64,000 bases of DNA. Origin: Salinilacustrithrix flava (GTDB taxonomy: Bacteria; Actinomycetota; Acidimicrobiia; Acidimicrobiales; Salinilacustritrichaceae). Every line of letters begins with the position of its first letter. Positions within the stretch are counted from its first letter, which is position 1. The position numbers and the translations under genes are program-made. Below the pieces are notes generated by a model. It was not told the DNA's origin. It worked only from the letters and a program-made list of their open reading frames with translations, and did no database searches. The stretch lies in contig NZ_CP133888.1 of NCBI RefSeq assembly GCF_041228405.1, forward strand, positions 2,108,001-2,172,000, written 5' to 3'. This document shows, piece by piece, positions 23,570 to 33,036 of this stretch.

Positions 23570-24748
23570 ATGCCAGTTGGGGATGCGACGGTGCGGTTGC
23601 ACGAGGCGATCGATCTCGTGGCTGGCATCGATGTGTCCGAGGTGCCCACGGCGGATGGGTTGGGGGAGCTGTTGGAGGAGCTGACCCGGTGTCTGCGCCG
23701 GTTGGACTTCGAGTTCCATCGGTTGCTGCGGTCGTTCGAGGCCCGGGGGGATCACGTGCCGCTCGGGTATCGGACGGCGAAGCAGTGGTGTCGGGATCGG
23801 TTGCGGATGGGTGATGCGGCGGCGGCGACGTCGTTGAAGCTGGGTCGGGTGCTCATCGACATGCCCGGGGTGTCGTCGCGGTGGGCGGCCGGGGATCTGG
23901 GTGCGGAGCATGCGGGGGCGATCGCGAAGGTGCGGACCGAGGAGACGCGGGAGGCGTTCGGGGAGTGGGAGGGATGGCTCGCCCAGCAGGCCGTGGATCT
24001 GGACATGCGGGGCCTGCGCAAGGTCCTGGCCAAGTGGCGCCTGCAGGTCGACCCCGACTCCGGTGAGCCCGATCGGATCGAACAGGACCGCGACGCGCAT
24101 GTGTCGGCCACCTTCCAAGGCGCCGTCGTCATCGATGGGCTGTTGGATGCGATCGGTGGTGCCGCGTTCAAGACCGTGTTCGACGGCATCGTCGAAGAGC
24201 TGTTCAAAGCCGACTGGACCGAAGCCAAGACCCGCCTCGGCCGGGAGCCGCTGTCGAGTGAGCTGGCCCGCACGCCGGCGCAGCGTCGGGCGGATGCCTT
24301 GGTGGTCATGGCCCAACGCGCGCATGTCGCGAACCCGTCCGCTGCGGCCCGGATCCGACCCCTGGTCGTGGTGGTGTCCGGCCTGGATGCCCTGGCTGGT
24401 GGGCTGGCCGAGCTGTGGAACGAGACGCCGCTGTCGGCCCGCCAGCTGGCCCGGATCCTGGAGTCGGATCCGGATCTGGAGCGCTACGTGTACGGGCCCG
24501 GCCAGGTCCCGATCGCGTACAACGAACGGCACCGGTTCTTCACCGGCAAGCTCCGCCGGGCCATCCAGGTCCGCGACCGCCACTGCACCGCCCGGGGCTG
24601 TGACCGGCCCGCCGAGTACTGCGACATCGACCACATCGAAGCGGTCACCGCCGGCGGCAGGACCCGCCCTGACAACGGACGCGTCGCCTGCAACCCCGAC
24701 AACCGAGCCCGACCCCACCGCCGCTTCCACGGCGACCCCGACCCATAG
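23570..24748 (+). CDS. DUF222/HNH endonuclease-like protein (13E12 family), SOS-box controlled
   Basis: 392 residues. Residues ~1-300 are the helical DUF222 region (RSFEARGDHVPLGYRTAKQWCRDRL, GAEHAGAI), and the C-terminus (~335-390) is an HNH nuclease module: a CTARGCDRP zinc knuckle, DIDHI with Asp354-His355, DNGRVACNP. The last HNH position reads CNPDN where relatives typically have CxxHN, so one metal-site His is Asp. These proteins are abundant in actinobacteria, often in many copies, and their function is unclear. The first third uses TTG leucine codons and G/T-ended codons more than its neighbours, which may indicate transfer. The LexA box upstream predicts induction by DNA damage. Confidence 0.85.
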   Translation: MPVGDATVRLHEAIDLVAGIDVSEVPTADGLGELLEELTRCLRRLDFEFHRLLRSFEARGDHVPLGYRTAKQWCRDRLRMGDAAAATSLKLGRVLIDMPGVSSRWAAGDLGAEHAGAIAKVRTEETREAFGEWEGWLAQQAVDLDMRGLRKVLAKWRLQVDPDSGEPDRIEQDRDAHVSATFQGAVVIDGLLDAIGGAAFKTVFDGIVEELFKADWTEAKTRLGREPLSSELARTPAQRRADALVVMAQRAHVANPSAAARIRPLVVVVSGLDALAGGLAELWNETPLSARQLARILESDPDLERYVYGPGQVPIAYNERHRFFTGKLRRAIQVRDRHCTARGCDRPAEYCDIDHIEAVTAGGRTRPDNGRVACNPDNRARPHRRFHGDPDP

Positions 24749-24798
24749 GAAGCGCTGCCGGCCGACGCCGGCGGAGGCCCGTCCGCGAGAGTGGGCCC

Positions 24799-25776
24799 AT
24801 GCAGTACGTGAAGCTCGGCCGCACCGGCCTCGACGTGTCCAGGATCTGCCTCGGGTGCATGAGCTTCGGCGCGCCCGACGCCGGCAACCACGAGTGGTCC
24901 CTCGACGAGGAGGCCAGCCGCCCCTTCATCCGCCAGGCGGTCGAGCACGGCATCAACTTCTTCGACACGGCCAACGTGTACTCGGCCGGCACCAGCGAGG
25001 AGATCGTCGGTCGGGCGCTCCAGGAGTTCGCGAACCGAGACGACATCGTCCTCGCCTCCAAGGTGTTCGGTCCGATGCGCAAGGGGCCCAACAGCGCCGG
25101 GCTGTCCCGCAAGGCGATCATCGCCGAGTGCGAGGCCAGCCTCCGTCGCCTCGGCACCGACTACATCGACCTGTACCAGATCCACCGGTGGGACCCCCGC
25201 ACGCCCATCGAGGAGACGCTCGAGGCGCTGCACGACCTGGTCCGCTCCGGGAAGGTCCGCTACATCGGCGCTTCGTCCATGTGGGCTTGGCAGTTCTCCA
25301 AGGCGCTGTACACCGCGGAGCTGCGGGGCTGGTCGAAGTTCGTGTCGATGCAGGACCACTACAACCTCCTCAACCGCGAGGAGGAGCGCGAGATGCTGCC
25401 GCTGTGCCAGGACCAGGGCATCGGCGTCATCCCGTGGAGCCCGCTCGCCCGGGGCCGCCTCACCCGGGACTGGGACACCGAGACCGAGCGCTCCCGCACC
25501 GACGAGTTCGGCAAGACCCTCTACGACACCAGCGCGAGCGACCGGGAGATCGTCCAGCAGGTCGCGACCGTCGCCGAGGCCCGGGGCATCTCCCGCGCCC
25601 AGGTCGCGCTGGCCTGGGTCCTGCACCAGCCGGCGGTCACCGCCCCGATCGTCGGGGCGACCAAGCCGCACCACCTCGACGACGCCGTCGCTGCCGTGGA
25701 CGTGACCCTCACCGCCGAGGAGGTCGAGTCCCTGGAGGCTCCCTACACCCCGCACCCGGTCGTCGGGTTCGCCTGA
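24799..25776 (+). CDS. Aldo/keto reductase
   Basis: 325 residues of the TIM-barrel AKR family. The catalytic tetrad is complete: Asp56 (FFDTANVYS), Tyr61, Lys88 (ASKVF) and His129 (YQIHRWDP). Similarity in layout is to AKR11/YajO-like enzymes that reduce aldehydes and ketones with NADPH. Physiological substrate unknown. GAGAGT stands 6 nt before the ATG with no ribosome site, so it is probably leaderless. A small CCCGA/TCGGG hairpin follows the stop. Confidence 0.88.
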   Translation: MQYVKLGRTGLDVSRICLGCMSFGAPDAGNHEWSLDEEASRPFIRQAVEHGINFFDTANVYSAGTSEEIVGRALQEFANRDDIVLASKVFGPMRKGPNSAGLSRKAIIAECEASLRRLGTDYIDLYQIHRWDPRTPIEETLEALHDLVRSGKVRYIGASSMWAWQFSKALYTAELRGWSKFVSMQDHYNLLNREEEREMLPLCQDQGIGVIPWSPLARGRLTRDWDTETERSRTDEFGKTLYDTSASDREIVQQVATVAEARGISRAQVALAWVLHQPAVTAPIVGATKPHHLDDAVAAVDVTLTAEEVESLEAPYTPHPVVGFA

Positions 25777-25802
25777 CCGACCCCGGTCACAGCCGCGGCG
25801 TA

Positions 25803-25816
25803 CCCGAAAACTCGGG
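25803..25816 (+). terminator. Small hairpin after aldo/keto reductase gene
   Basis: CCCGA-AAAC-TCGGG, a 5-bp stem with a 4-nt loop, lies 27 nt after the stop. It is a weak candidate terminator within the 135-bp gap before the ABC exporter operon. Confidence 0.35.
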
Positions 25817-25911
25817 ACGCGACCGGCACCGATGATTCCTGGGTTCGAGAGCCGTCTCCACGCCGGGACGATCCGTCCCCCGCCCTGACCCCGCTCCAGG
25901 AGCACGTCCCG

Positions 25912-26912
<1,001 letters not shown>

Positions 26913-26916
<4 letters not shown>

Positions 26917-27764
26917 GCCAGACCGCGATCGAACCCACCACTGCGGGCGGCGCGGGCGGGCGCATCTCCTGGCGGGACACCCTGAGCGACATCGGCGTGA
27001 TCGCCCACCGCAACGTCATCAAGATCACGCGGGTCCCCGAGGTCCTCGTGTTCGTGCTGCTGTCGCCGATCATGTTCGTGCTGCTGTTCGCCTACGTGTT
27101 CGGCAACTCGATCGACATCCCGGGCACCACCTACCGGGAGTTCCTGATCGCCGGCATCTTCGCCCAGACCGTGCTGTTCGGGGCCACGTTCACCGGGGCG
27201 GGCATCGCCGAGGACATGCAGAAGGGCATCATCGACCGGTTCAAGTCGCTGCCGATGTCCCGGTCGGCCGTGCTCGCCGGCCGCACCGCCAGCGACGTGA
27301 TCTACAACGTGCTCTCGGTGGCGATCATGGCCCTCACCGGCCTGGCCGTCGGCTGGCGCATCCGGGGCTCGATCCTCGAAGCCGTCGGCGGGTTCGCCCT
27401 GCTGCTGCTCTTCGCCTACGCCATCTCGTGGGTGATGGCCTGGGTCGCCCTGCTCGTGCCGAGCGTCGAGGTCATCAACAACGCGTCGTTCATGGTGATC
27501 TTCCCGCTCACGTTCGTGGCCAACACGTTCGTGCCGGCCGAGGACCTCCCGGGACCGCTGCAGACGTTCGCCGAGTGGAACCCGGTCTCGGCGGTGACCC
27601 AGGCGGCGCGCGAGCTGTTCGGCAACATCCCGCCCGGGACCCCGGAGCCCACGGCGTGGTCGCTGCAGAACCCGGTCCTCTACACCCTCATCTGGGTGGT
27701 GATCACCGTGGCGGTCTTCGCGCCGCTCTCGGTCTCCCGGTACCAACGGTCCAGCACGCGCTGA
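26913..27764 (+). CDS. ABC-2 type transporter permease, DrrB-like
   Basis: 283 residues with six hydrophobic helices. The conserved ABC-2 segment FVLLSPIMFVLLFAYVFG, the central EDMQKGIIDRFKSLPMSR loop and the VANTFVPAEDLPG stretch before the last helix are typical of DrrB. It forms the membrane channel for the ATPase encoded just upstream, with which it overlaps by 4 bp. No resistance or biosynthesis genes flank the pair. Confidence 0.9.
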
Positions 27765-27834
27765 CGGGCCGCGCCGCCGGCGCCACCACGTTCAGCCCGA
27801 AGTGGACGGGAGGTGGACGGGAGATGTCGTATCG

Positions 27835-29043
27835 GTGAACGAGGGTGTGCAAGGGTCACGCCGCCGTCCCCCGACGTCGAGGCCGCCCGTGGTCAGCACC
27901 CGCCCCTCCACCACCGACGCAGCGACCGAGCGCCCGGTCCCCGCGCCCATCCGCGCTGCCGTCGTCGTCGCGCTGCTGTTCCTGTTCCTCGTGGGTGTCG
28001 GCCTGCTCGAGTCCGGCATCAACGCCCTCGGCAGCGACGTCCAGGAGGAGCTGTTCTCCAGCGTCTCGAACCCGATGGCCGGGCTCTTCGTCGGCATCCT
28101 CGCCACCGTGCTGGCCCAGTCGTCGTCGGTCACCACCTCGACCATCGTCGGCCTCGTCGGCGCCGGTCTCCTCGGAATCGACGACGCCGTGCCCATGATC
28201 ATGGGCGCCAACATCGGCACCACGGTCACGAACACGCTCGCGTCGCTCGGCCACCTGCGGCGACCGGCCGAGTTCCGGTTGGCCTTCGCTGCCGCCACCG
28301 TGCACGACGCGTTCAACCTGCTGGCCGTCAGCATCCTGCTCCCGATCGAGCTGCTCACCGGCGTGCTGTCCAGCGCCGCCCGATTCCTCACCGAGCTGCT
28401 CCTCGGGGGCAGCGGGGCCGAGTTCGACAGCCCCTTCAAGGCCGCCGTCAAGGTCCCCGTCGGCTGGGTCGAGGAGCTGTGGGGAGACGTGGTCGGCCTG
28501 CAGGGGACCCTGCTCGGTGTGATGCTGGTGGTCACCGGCCTCGCCGCCATCTTCCTGGCCCTCACCTTCGTCACGAGGAACATGCGCCAGCTGATCGCCG
28601 CCCGCGTGGAGCGCTCGATCAACGCCATGCTGGGCAAGGGCGGCGGCGCGCCCGCCATCCTGCTCGGCATCATCATCACCGTGGCGGTGCAGTCGTCGAG
28701 CATCACGACCTCGATCATGATCCCGCTCTCGGCGGCCGGCGTCGTGTCGCTGGCCAACGCCTACCCGGTCACCCTCGGCGCCAACGTGGGCACCACGATC
28801 AGCGCCCTGCTGGCGTCTCTCGCCACCGACCGGCCCGAGGCGCTCACGGTCGCCTTGGTCCACACGCTGTTCAACCTGGCGGGGATCCTGCTCTTCTACC
28901 CGGTGCCGGCGCTCCGTCGGCTCCCGATCCGGATCGCCGAGTGGCTCGCCGAGATGGCGGCCCGCCGGCGCTCGATGGTGATCGGATATGTCATCGTCAC
29001 GTTCCTGGTCATCCCGGCCATCGGCGTGATCCTCCTGCGATGA
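27835..29043 (+). CDS. Na+/phosphate cotransporter (NptA/PNaS family)
   Basis: 402 residues. The two inverted repeats each have the diagnostic QSSS motif: LAQSSSVTTSTIVGLVGAG in the first and VQSSSITTSIMIPLSAAG in the second, with GANIGTTVTN and GANVGTTISA after them. It imports or exports phosphate with sodium across the inner membrane. GTG at 27835 is favoured (GGGAGA 10 nt upstream); GTG at 27802 would add 11 residues. The PhoU-like gene follows after 11 bp and is probably co-expressed, since many NptA proteins carry a PhoU domain in the same chain. Confidence 0.88.
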   Translation: MNEGVQGSRRRPPTSRPPVVSTRPSTTDAATERPVPAPIRAAVVVALLFLFLVGVGLLESGINALGSDVQEELFSSVSNPMAGLFVGILATVLAQSSSVTTSTIVGLVGAGLLGIDDAVPMIMGANIGTTVTNTLASLGHLRRPAEFRLAFAAATVHDAFNLLAVSILLPIELLTGVLSSAARFLTELLLGGSGAEFDSPFKAAVKVPVGWVEELWGDVVGLQGTLLGVMLVVTGLAAIFLALTFVTRNMRQLIAARVERSINAMLGKGGGAPAILLGIIITVAVQSSSITTSIMIPLSAAGVVSLANAYPVTLGANVGTTISALLASLATDRPEALTVALVHTLFNLAGILLFYPVPALRRLPIRIAEWLAEMAARRRSMVIGYVIVTFLVIPAIGVILLR

Positions 29044-29054
29044 GGTGTTGATCC

Positions 29055-29711
29055 ATGGTGTTCTCGTTCTTCCGCGGCGGTGACGAAGGCCTCGAGCACG
29101 TCCAGCACGAGATCGTGTCGATGGTCGGTCGCTGCCAGCACAGCTTCGACCTGGCGATGAGCTGCCTCGTCACCGACGGTGACATCGAACCCATCGGTGA
29201 GGAGGTGCGCGCCACCGACTGGGCCATCAACGGCATCGAGGAGAGCGTGCGGCGGGAGCTCGTGGTCCACTCCGCCGTCCACGGGGGCGCCGACGTCGGG
29301 GCCGTGCTCGCCTCGCTGCTCATGGTGAAGAAGCTCGAGCGGGTCGGGGACCAGGCCAAGAACATCTTCGACCTGGCGGCCGAGGGGGTCCGGTTCAGCG
29401 AGGCCGACGACTACGACCGCTTCCTCGACTTCCGCTCCCGGGTGTCCCAGCTGTTCACCGACACCGCCGACGCGCTGGCGGAGCCCGACGCCGCCGACCT
29501 CGCCGGCCTCGACCGGCGGGCGGAGGAGCTGATGGGCACCTTCGACGACCTCGTCAACGCCCTCATCCACGACGACGGCCCCGCGCGCTACGCCGTGCCC
29601 CGGGCCATGCTCTTCCGCTACCTCAAGCGGATCTGCGCCAACCTCATCAGCGTGGCGACCACCGCGGCCACCGGCATCGACCGCACCGGGGACGTCGACC
29701 TCGACGAGTGA
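29055..29711 (+). CDS. PhoU-domain protein
   Basis: 218 residues, all helical, with the PhoU signature region ASLLMVKKLERVGDQAKNIFDLAAEG. PhoU proteins bind metals and modulate phosphate transporters. Placement 11 bp after the Na/Pi cotransporter gene suggests it regulates that carrier, not a Pst system, since no pst genes are nearby. The N-terminal FSFFRGGDE start is unusual for free-standing PhoU. Confidence 0.85.
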   Translation: MVFSFFRGGDEGLEHVQHEIVSMVGRCQHSFDLAMSCLVTDGDIEPIGEEVRATDWAINGIEESVRRELVVHSAVHGGADVGAVLASLLMVKKLERVGDQAKNIFDLAAEGVRFSEADDYDRFLDFRSRVSQLFTDTADALAEPDAADLAGLDRRAEELMGTFDDLVNALIHDDGPARYAVPRAMLFRYLKRICANLISVATTAATGIDRTGDVDLDE

Positions 29712-29733
29712 CCGGCGTGGCAGGGTGACGCCC

Positions 29734-30888
29734 ATGGCGCGCCCCGACGACGGTCCCGACCAGGTGCAGCTCGCCGGGCCGCCGCGCGTGCCCCGCTGGC
29801 TCGACGTGCTCACCGCCTGGAGCTGGCGGCTCCTCATCATCGGCCTCGCCGTGTACGCCACGGGCATCATCGCCGCGCAGCTCCGGATCGTGCTGCTGCC
29901 GGTCGGCATCGCGCTGCTCCTCGCCACCGTCCTCATCCCGGTGCGCAAGCTCTTCACCGATCGCGGCGTCCCGGTGCCGCTCGCGATGCTCGGCACCGTC
30001 GCCGTGTTCTTCGGGACCGTGTTCTTCGTCGGCTGGGTCATCGTCCCCCCGCTCGTCGACGAGTTCTCCGGCCTCGACACCACCCTCGAGACCGCGGCCG
30101 ACGACGTCCAGGAGTGGCTCATCGACGGTCCGATCGGGCTGAGCGAGGACTTCGTCGTCGATGCCCGTGAGCGCATCGAGGAGGCGGCCGACAGCGCCAG
30201 CATCTCCGAGGGCGCGGTGGTGGACGGGGCGACGCTGGCCGGCGAGGTGCTCGCCGGGCTGCTGCTGGCCCTCGTCGTCACGTTCTTCGTGGTCAAGGAC
30301 GGTCCGATGATGCAGCGGGCCTTGCTGTCCCGGTTCTCCGAGCCCCGCCAGGTCCAGCTGCGCGCCGCGGGCAACGGCGCCTGGCGCGCCCTCGGCGGCT
30401 ACCTGCGCGGCGCTGCCGCGCTCGGCGTCGTCGAAGGTGTCGTCATCGGCGCCACGATGTTCATCGTGGGCGCCGAGCTGGCCCTGCCGGTGGCCGCCCT
30501 CACGTTCGTCTCCGCCTTCTTCCCCTTCGTCGGCGCCATCGCCGCCGGGATCATCGCCGTGTCCGTCACCCTCGTCACCGCAGGCACGGCGGCGGCCGGC
30601 ATCGTGGCCATCGTGGCGGTCGTGGTGCAGCAGCTCGACAACGACCTGCTCGCGCCCGTCATCTACGGCAAGGCGCTGCAGCTCCACCCGCTGGTCGTGA
30701 TCCTGGCCCTCACGACCGGCGCCGCCATCGCCGGCATCGCCGGCGCCTTCATCGCCGTGCCGCTCGTGGCCGTCGCCATCCGCGCCGGCGCCGCGGTGCG
30801 GTCGCTCGACGAAGGTGACCTCGATGACCCGGATGCGGCACGGGCCCTCGATGGGGTCCGCCCGACCCCTGACGCGCCCGACCCCTGA
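29734..30888 (+). CDS. AI-2E family transporter
   Basis: 384 residues with eight or so helices: two at the N-terminus, a soluble ~80-residue linker region (DTTLETAADDVQEWL onward), then helices with the conserved VVKDGPMMQRALL, FFPFVGAIAAGIIAV and QQLDNDLLAPVIYGKALQLHPL segments. The family includes the AI-2 exporter TqsA but also Na+/H+ antiporter-like members, so the cargo is unknown. GTG at 29725 is an alternative start. It may belong to the phosphate operon, with 22 bp between genes. Confidence 0.83.
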   Translation: MARPDDGPDQVQLAGPPRVPRWLDVLTAWSWRLLIIGLAVYATGIIAAQLRIVLLPVGIALLLATVLIPVRKLFTDRGVPVPLAMLGTVAVFFGTVFFVGWVIVPPLVDEFSGLDTTLETAADDVQEWLIDGPIGLSEDFVVDARERIEEAADSASISEGAVVDGATLAGEVLAGLLLALVVTFFVVKDGPMMQRALLSRFSEPRQVQLRAAGNGAWRALGGYLRGAAALGVVEGVVIGATMFIVGAELALPVAALTFVSAFFPFVGAIAAGIIAVSVTLVTAGTAAAGIVAIVAVVVQQLDNDLLAPVIYGKALQLHPLVVILALTTGAAIAGIAGAFIAVPLVAVAIRAGAAVRSLDEGDLDDPDAARALDGVRPTPDAPDP

Positions 30889-30891
30889 CGG

Positions 30892-30914
30892 GCCCGGGAC
30901 CCGAGACCCTGGGC
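30892..30914 (+). terminator. GC-rich hairpin after AI-2E gene
   Basis: GCCCGGG (30892-30898) pairs with CCC-T-GGGC (30907-30914), a 7-bp stem with one bulged base and an 8-nt loop, just after the stop codon. It is a plausible factor-assisted terminator. Confidence 0.4.
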
Positions 30915-30967
30915 AAGGTCGGAACCGTGCGCGAGGGTGGCGGGATCACCGATCGAGGAGACGTCCG

Positions 30968-32011
30968 ATGAAGGCCCTGCAGCTGACCGCGTTCAAGCAG
31001 CCAGGCGAGCTGGTCGAGGTCGACCAGCCCGAGCCGGGACCGGGGGAGGTGCTGATCCGCATCGGCGGCGCCGGCGCGTGCCACTCGGACCTGCACCTGA
31101 TGCACGACTTCGAACCCGGCATGATGCCGTGGAACCCGCCCTTCACCCTCGGCCACGAGAACGCCGGCTGGGTGGAGGCGCTCGGAGCGGGCGTCTCCGG
31201 GCTGGAGGTGGGTGAGGCCGTCGCCGTCTATGGACCGTGGGGCTGTGGGCTCTGCCGGCGCTGCGCGCTCGGCATGGAGAACTACTGCGAGCGGCCCGAC
31301 CTCACCGGCGCCGCGGTCGGCGGCCTCGGCGCCGACGGTGGCATGGCGCCCTACATGGTGGTGCCGGCCGTCCGCCACGTCGTGCCCATCGGCGACCTCG
31401 ACCCCGCGGAGGCGGCGCCGCTCACCGACGCCGGCCTCACGCCCTACCACGCCGTCAAGCGGGCCCTCCCGCTGCTGACGCCGGGGACGACGGCGGTCGT
31501 CATCGGCGTCGGCGGCCTCGGCCACATGGCCGTGCAGATGCTGCGGGCCCTCAGCCCCGCCACGGTGATCGCCGTCGATCAGCGACCGGAAGCGCTCCGC
31601 CTCGCCGAATCGGTCGGTGCGCACCACGGCGTGGTCTCCGACGACGAGGCCGCCGCCACCATCCGCGACCTCTCGGGCGGCCAGGGAGCGGACGTGGTCC
31701 TGGACTGCGTCGGCGCGGACGCGACCCTCGCGCTCGGCGCCGCAGCCAGCCGGGTGCTCGGACAGCTCACCATCGTCGGCATCGCCGGCGGCACGCTGCC
31801 GATGAGCTTCTTCAGCATCCCCTACGAGGTGTCGGTCGCCACGACCTACTGGGGCAGCCTGCCCGAGCTGCACGAGGTGCTCGCCATGGCCCGGTCGGGG
31901 ATCATCACCCCTCACGTCACCCGCTTCGACCTCGACGAGGCCCCGTCGGTCTACGAGCGCCTCGCGGCCGGCGAGATCGAGGGCCGGGCGGTCATCGTCC
32001 CGACATCGTGA
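30968..32011 (+). CDS. Zinc-dependent alcohol dehydrogenase (MDR family)
   Basis: 347 residues. Catalytic zinc ligands in GACHSDLH and LGHENAG, structural-zinc cysteines in CGLCRRCALGMENYC, and the NAD(P) fold motif GVGGLGHMAVQ are all present, so it is a complete medium-chain dehydrogenase. The TGAAVGGLGADGGMAPYMVVP segment resembles actinobacterial NDMA-independent alcohol or aryl-alcohol dehydrogenases. It oxidises an alcohol to an aldehyde or ketone with NAD(P)+. The ATG has GAGGAG upstream. Gluconokinase follows after 27 bp. Confidence 0.9.
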   Translation: MKALQLTAFKQPGELVEVDQPEPGPGEVLIRIGGAGACHSDLHLMHDFEPGMMPWNPPFTLGHENAGWVEALGAGVSGLEVGEAVAVYGPWGCGLCRRCALGMENYCERPDLTGAAVGGLGADGGMAPYMVVPAVRHVVPIGDLDPAEAAPLTDAGLTPYHAVKRALPLLTPGTTAVVIGVGGLGHMAVQMLRALSPATVIAVDQRPEALRLAESVGAHHGVVSDDEAAATIRDLSGGQGADVVLDCVGADATLALGAAASRVLGQLTIVGIAGGTLPMSFFSIPYEVSVATTYWGSLPELHEVLAMARSGIITPHVTRFDLDEAPSVYERLAAGEIEGRAVIVPTS

Positions 32012-32038
32012 GGTCGTCCGCCCCGTAGCCTCGGGTCC

Positions 32039-32545
32039 ATGACCGCTGCGCCCCAGACGCTGGTGCTCACCGGCGTCTCGGGCGCCGGGAAGTCCACGGT
32101 GGGGCGCGCGCTGGCCGATCGGATCGGCGCGGTCCTGCTCGACGCGGACGACTTCCACCCGGAGGCCAACCGCCAGAAGATGGCCGATGGCGAGCCGCTC
32201 ACCGACGCGGACCGGGACCCGTGGATCGACTCCCTGGTCTCCGAGCTCGCCCACCGGGCCCGGGCCGGCGATCGGGTCGTGCTGGCGTGCTCGGCGCTGC
32301 GGCGCCAGCACCGCCTCCGCCTGCTCGACGCCGCACCCGACGTGGCGCTCGTGCACCTCGAGGTCGGACCCGAGGAGCTGGCCCGGCGCCTGGCGAGCCG
32401 CACCGAGCACTTCATGCCCGCCGACCTGCTCGACAGCCAGCTCGCCGACCTGGAGCACCCGTCGGGCGAGCACCACACCGTCGTGGACGGCGAGGCCCCT
32501 GTGGAGTCCGTGGTCGACGACATCCTGCGAGTGGCGGAGGAGTAG
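32039..32545 (+). CDS. Gluconokinase (GntK type)
   Basis: 168 residues, the standard size. P-loop GVSGAGKS (12-19), the LDADDFHPEANRQKMADGEPLTDADRDPW gluconate-site region and the C-terminal TEHFMPADLLDSQLADLEHP segment are conserved. It phosphorylates D-gluconate to 6-phosphogluconate, feeding the pentose phosphate pathway. TAGCCT lies 7 nt before the ATG with no ribosome site. No gluconate permease or dehydrogenase is adjacent. Confidence 0.93.
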   Translation: MTAAPQTLVLTGVSGAGKSTVGRALADRIGAVLLDADDFHPEANRQKMADGEPLTDADRDPWIDSLVSELAHRARAGDRVVLACSALRRQHRLRLLDAAPDVALVHLEVGPEELARRLASRTEHFMPADLLDSQLADLEHPSGEHHTVVDGEAPVESVVDDILRVAEE

Positions 32546-32601
32546 CGGGTCGGGACCGAGGACCCTGTCGCGTGGGGTGGCGCGACCGGCACGATCGGGA
32601 C

Positions 32602-33030
32602 ATGGACAGCACCGGAGGAACCAGTCTCGACCACCAGGGCCTGGAGGTCATCGCCCCGGAGGAGTGCTGGCAGCTCCTCGCCGACTCGCCCGTGGGACGG
32701 GTCGCGTTCAACGAGGCGGGTGAGCCCATGGTGCTCCCCGTCAACCACGCGGTCGTCGGACACCGGGTCGTGTTCCGGACGCTGCGCGGCTCGCTCCTCC
32801 ACGAGGCGCTCATGGCCGAGCCCGTGGCCTTCCAGGTCGACAGCTTCGACGTCATCGAGCGAACCGGCTGGAGCGTGCTGGTGCGTGGCGTCGCCGACCT
32901 CGCCGAGGACCCCGAGGAGCTCGAGAAGCTGGAGCTGCACCCGTGGGCCGACTCGGTCGAGCGGGAGGACTGGGTCCAGATCCGGGCCGAGGAGATCTCG
33001 GGCCGGCGGATCATCCCCCCGGGGACCTGA
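32602..33030 (+). CDS. Pyridoxamine 5'-phosphate oxidase-fold flavin/F420-binding protein
   Basis: 142 residues with the split-barrel pattern: CWQLLADSPVGRVAFNEAGEPMVLPVNHAVVGHRVVFRT, then FQVDSFDVIERTGWSVLVRGVADL. The family includes actinobacterial proteins that bind FMN, F420 or heme and reduce varied small molecules. The specific ligand cannot be told. CACGAT lies 6 nt before the ATG, the same hexamer and spacing as before the molybdoenzyme gene at 40199. It converges on the antiporter gene. Confidence 0.8.
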   Translation: MDSTGGTSLDHQGLEVIAPEECWQLLADSPVGRVAFNEAGEPMVLPVNHAVVGHRVVFRTLRGSLLHEALMAEPVAFQVDSFDVIERTGWSVLVRGVADLAEDPEELEKLELHPWADSVEREDWVQIRAEEISGRRIIPPGT

Positions 33031-33036
33031 CGGCGC

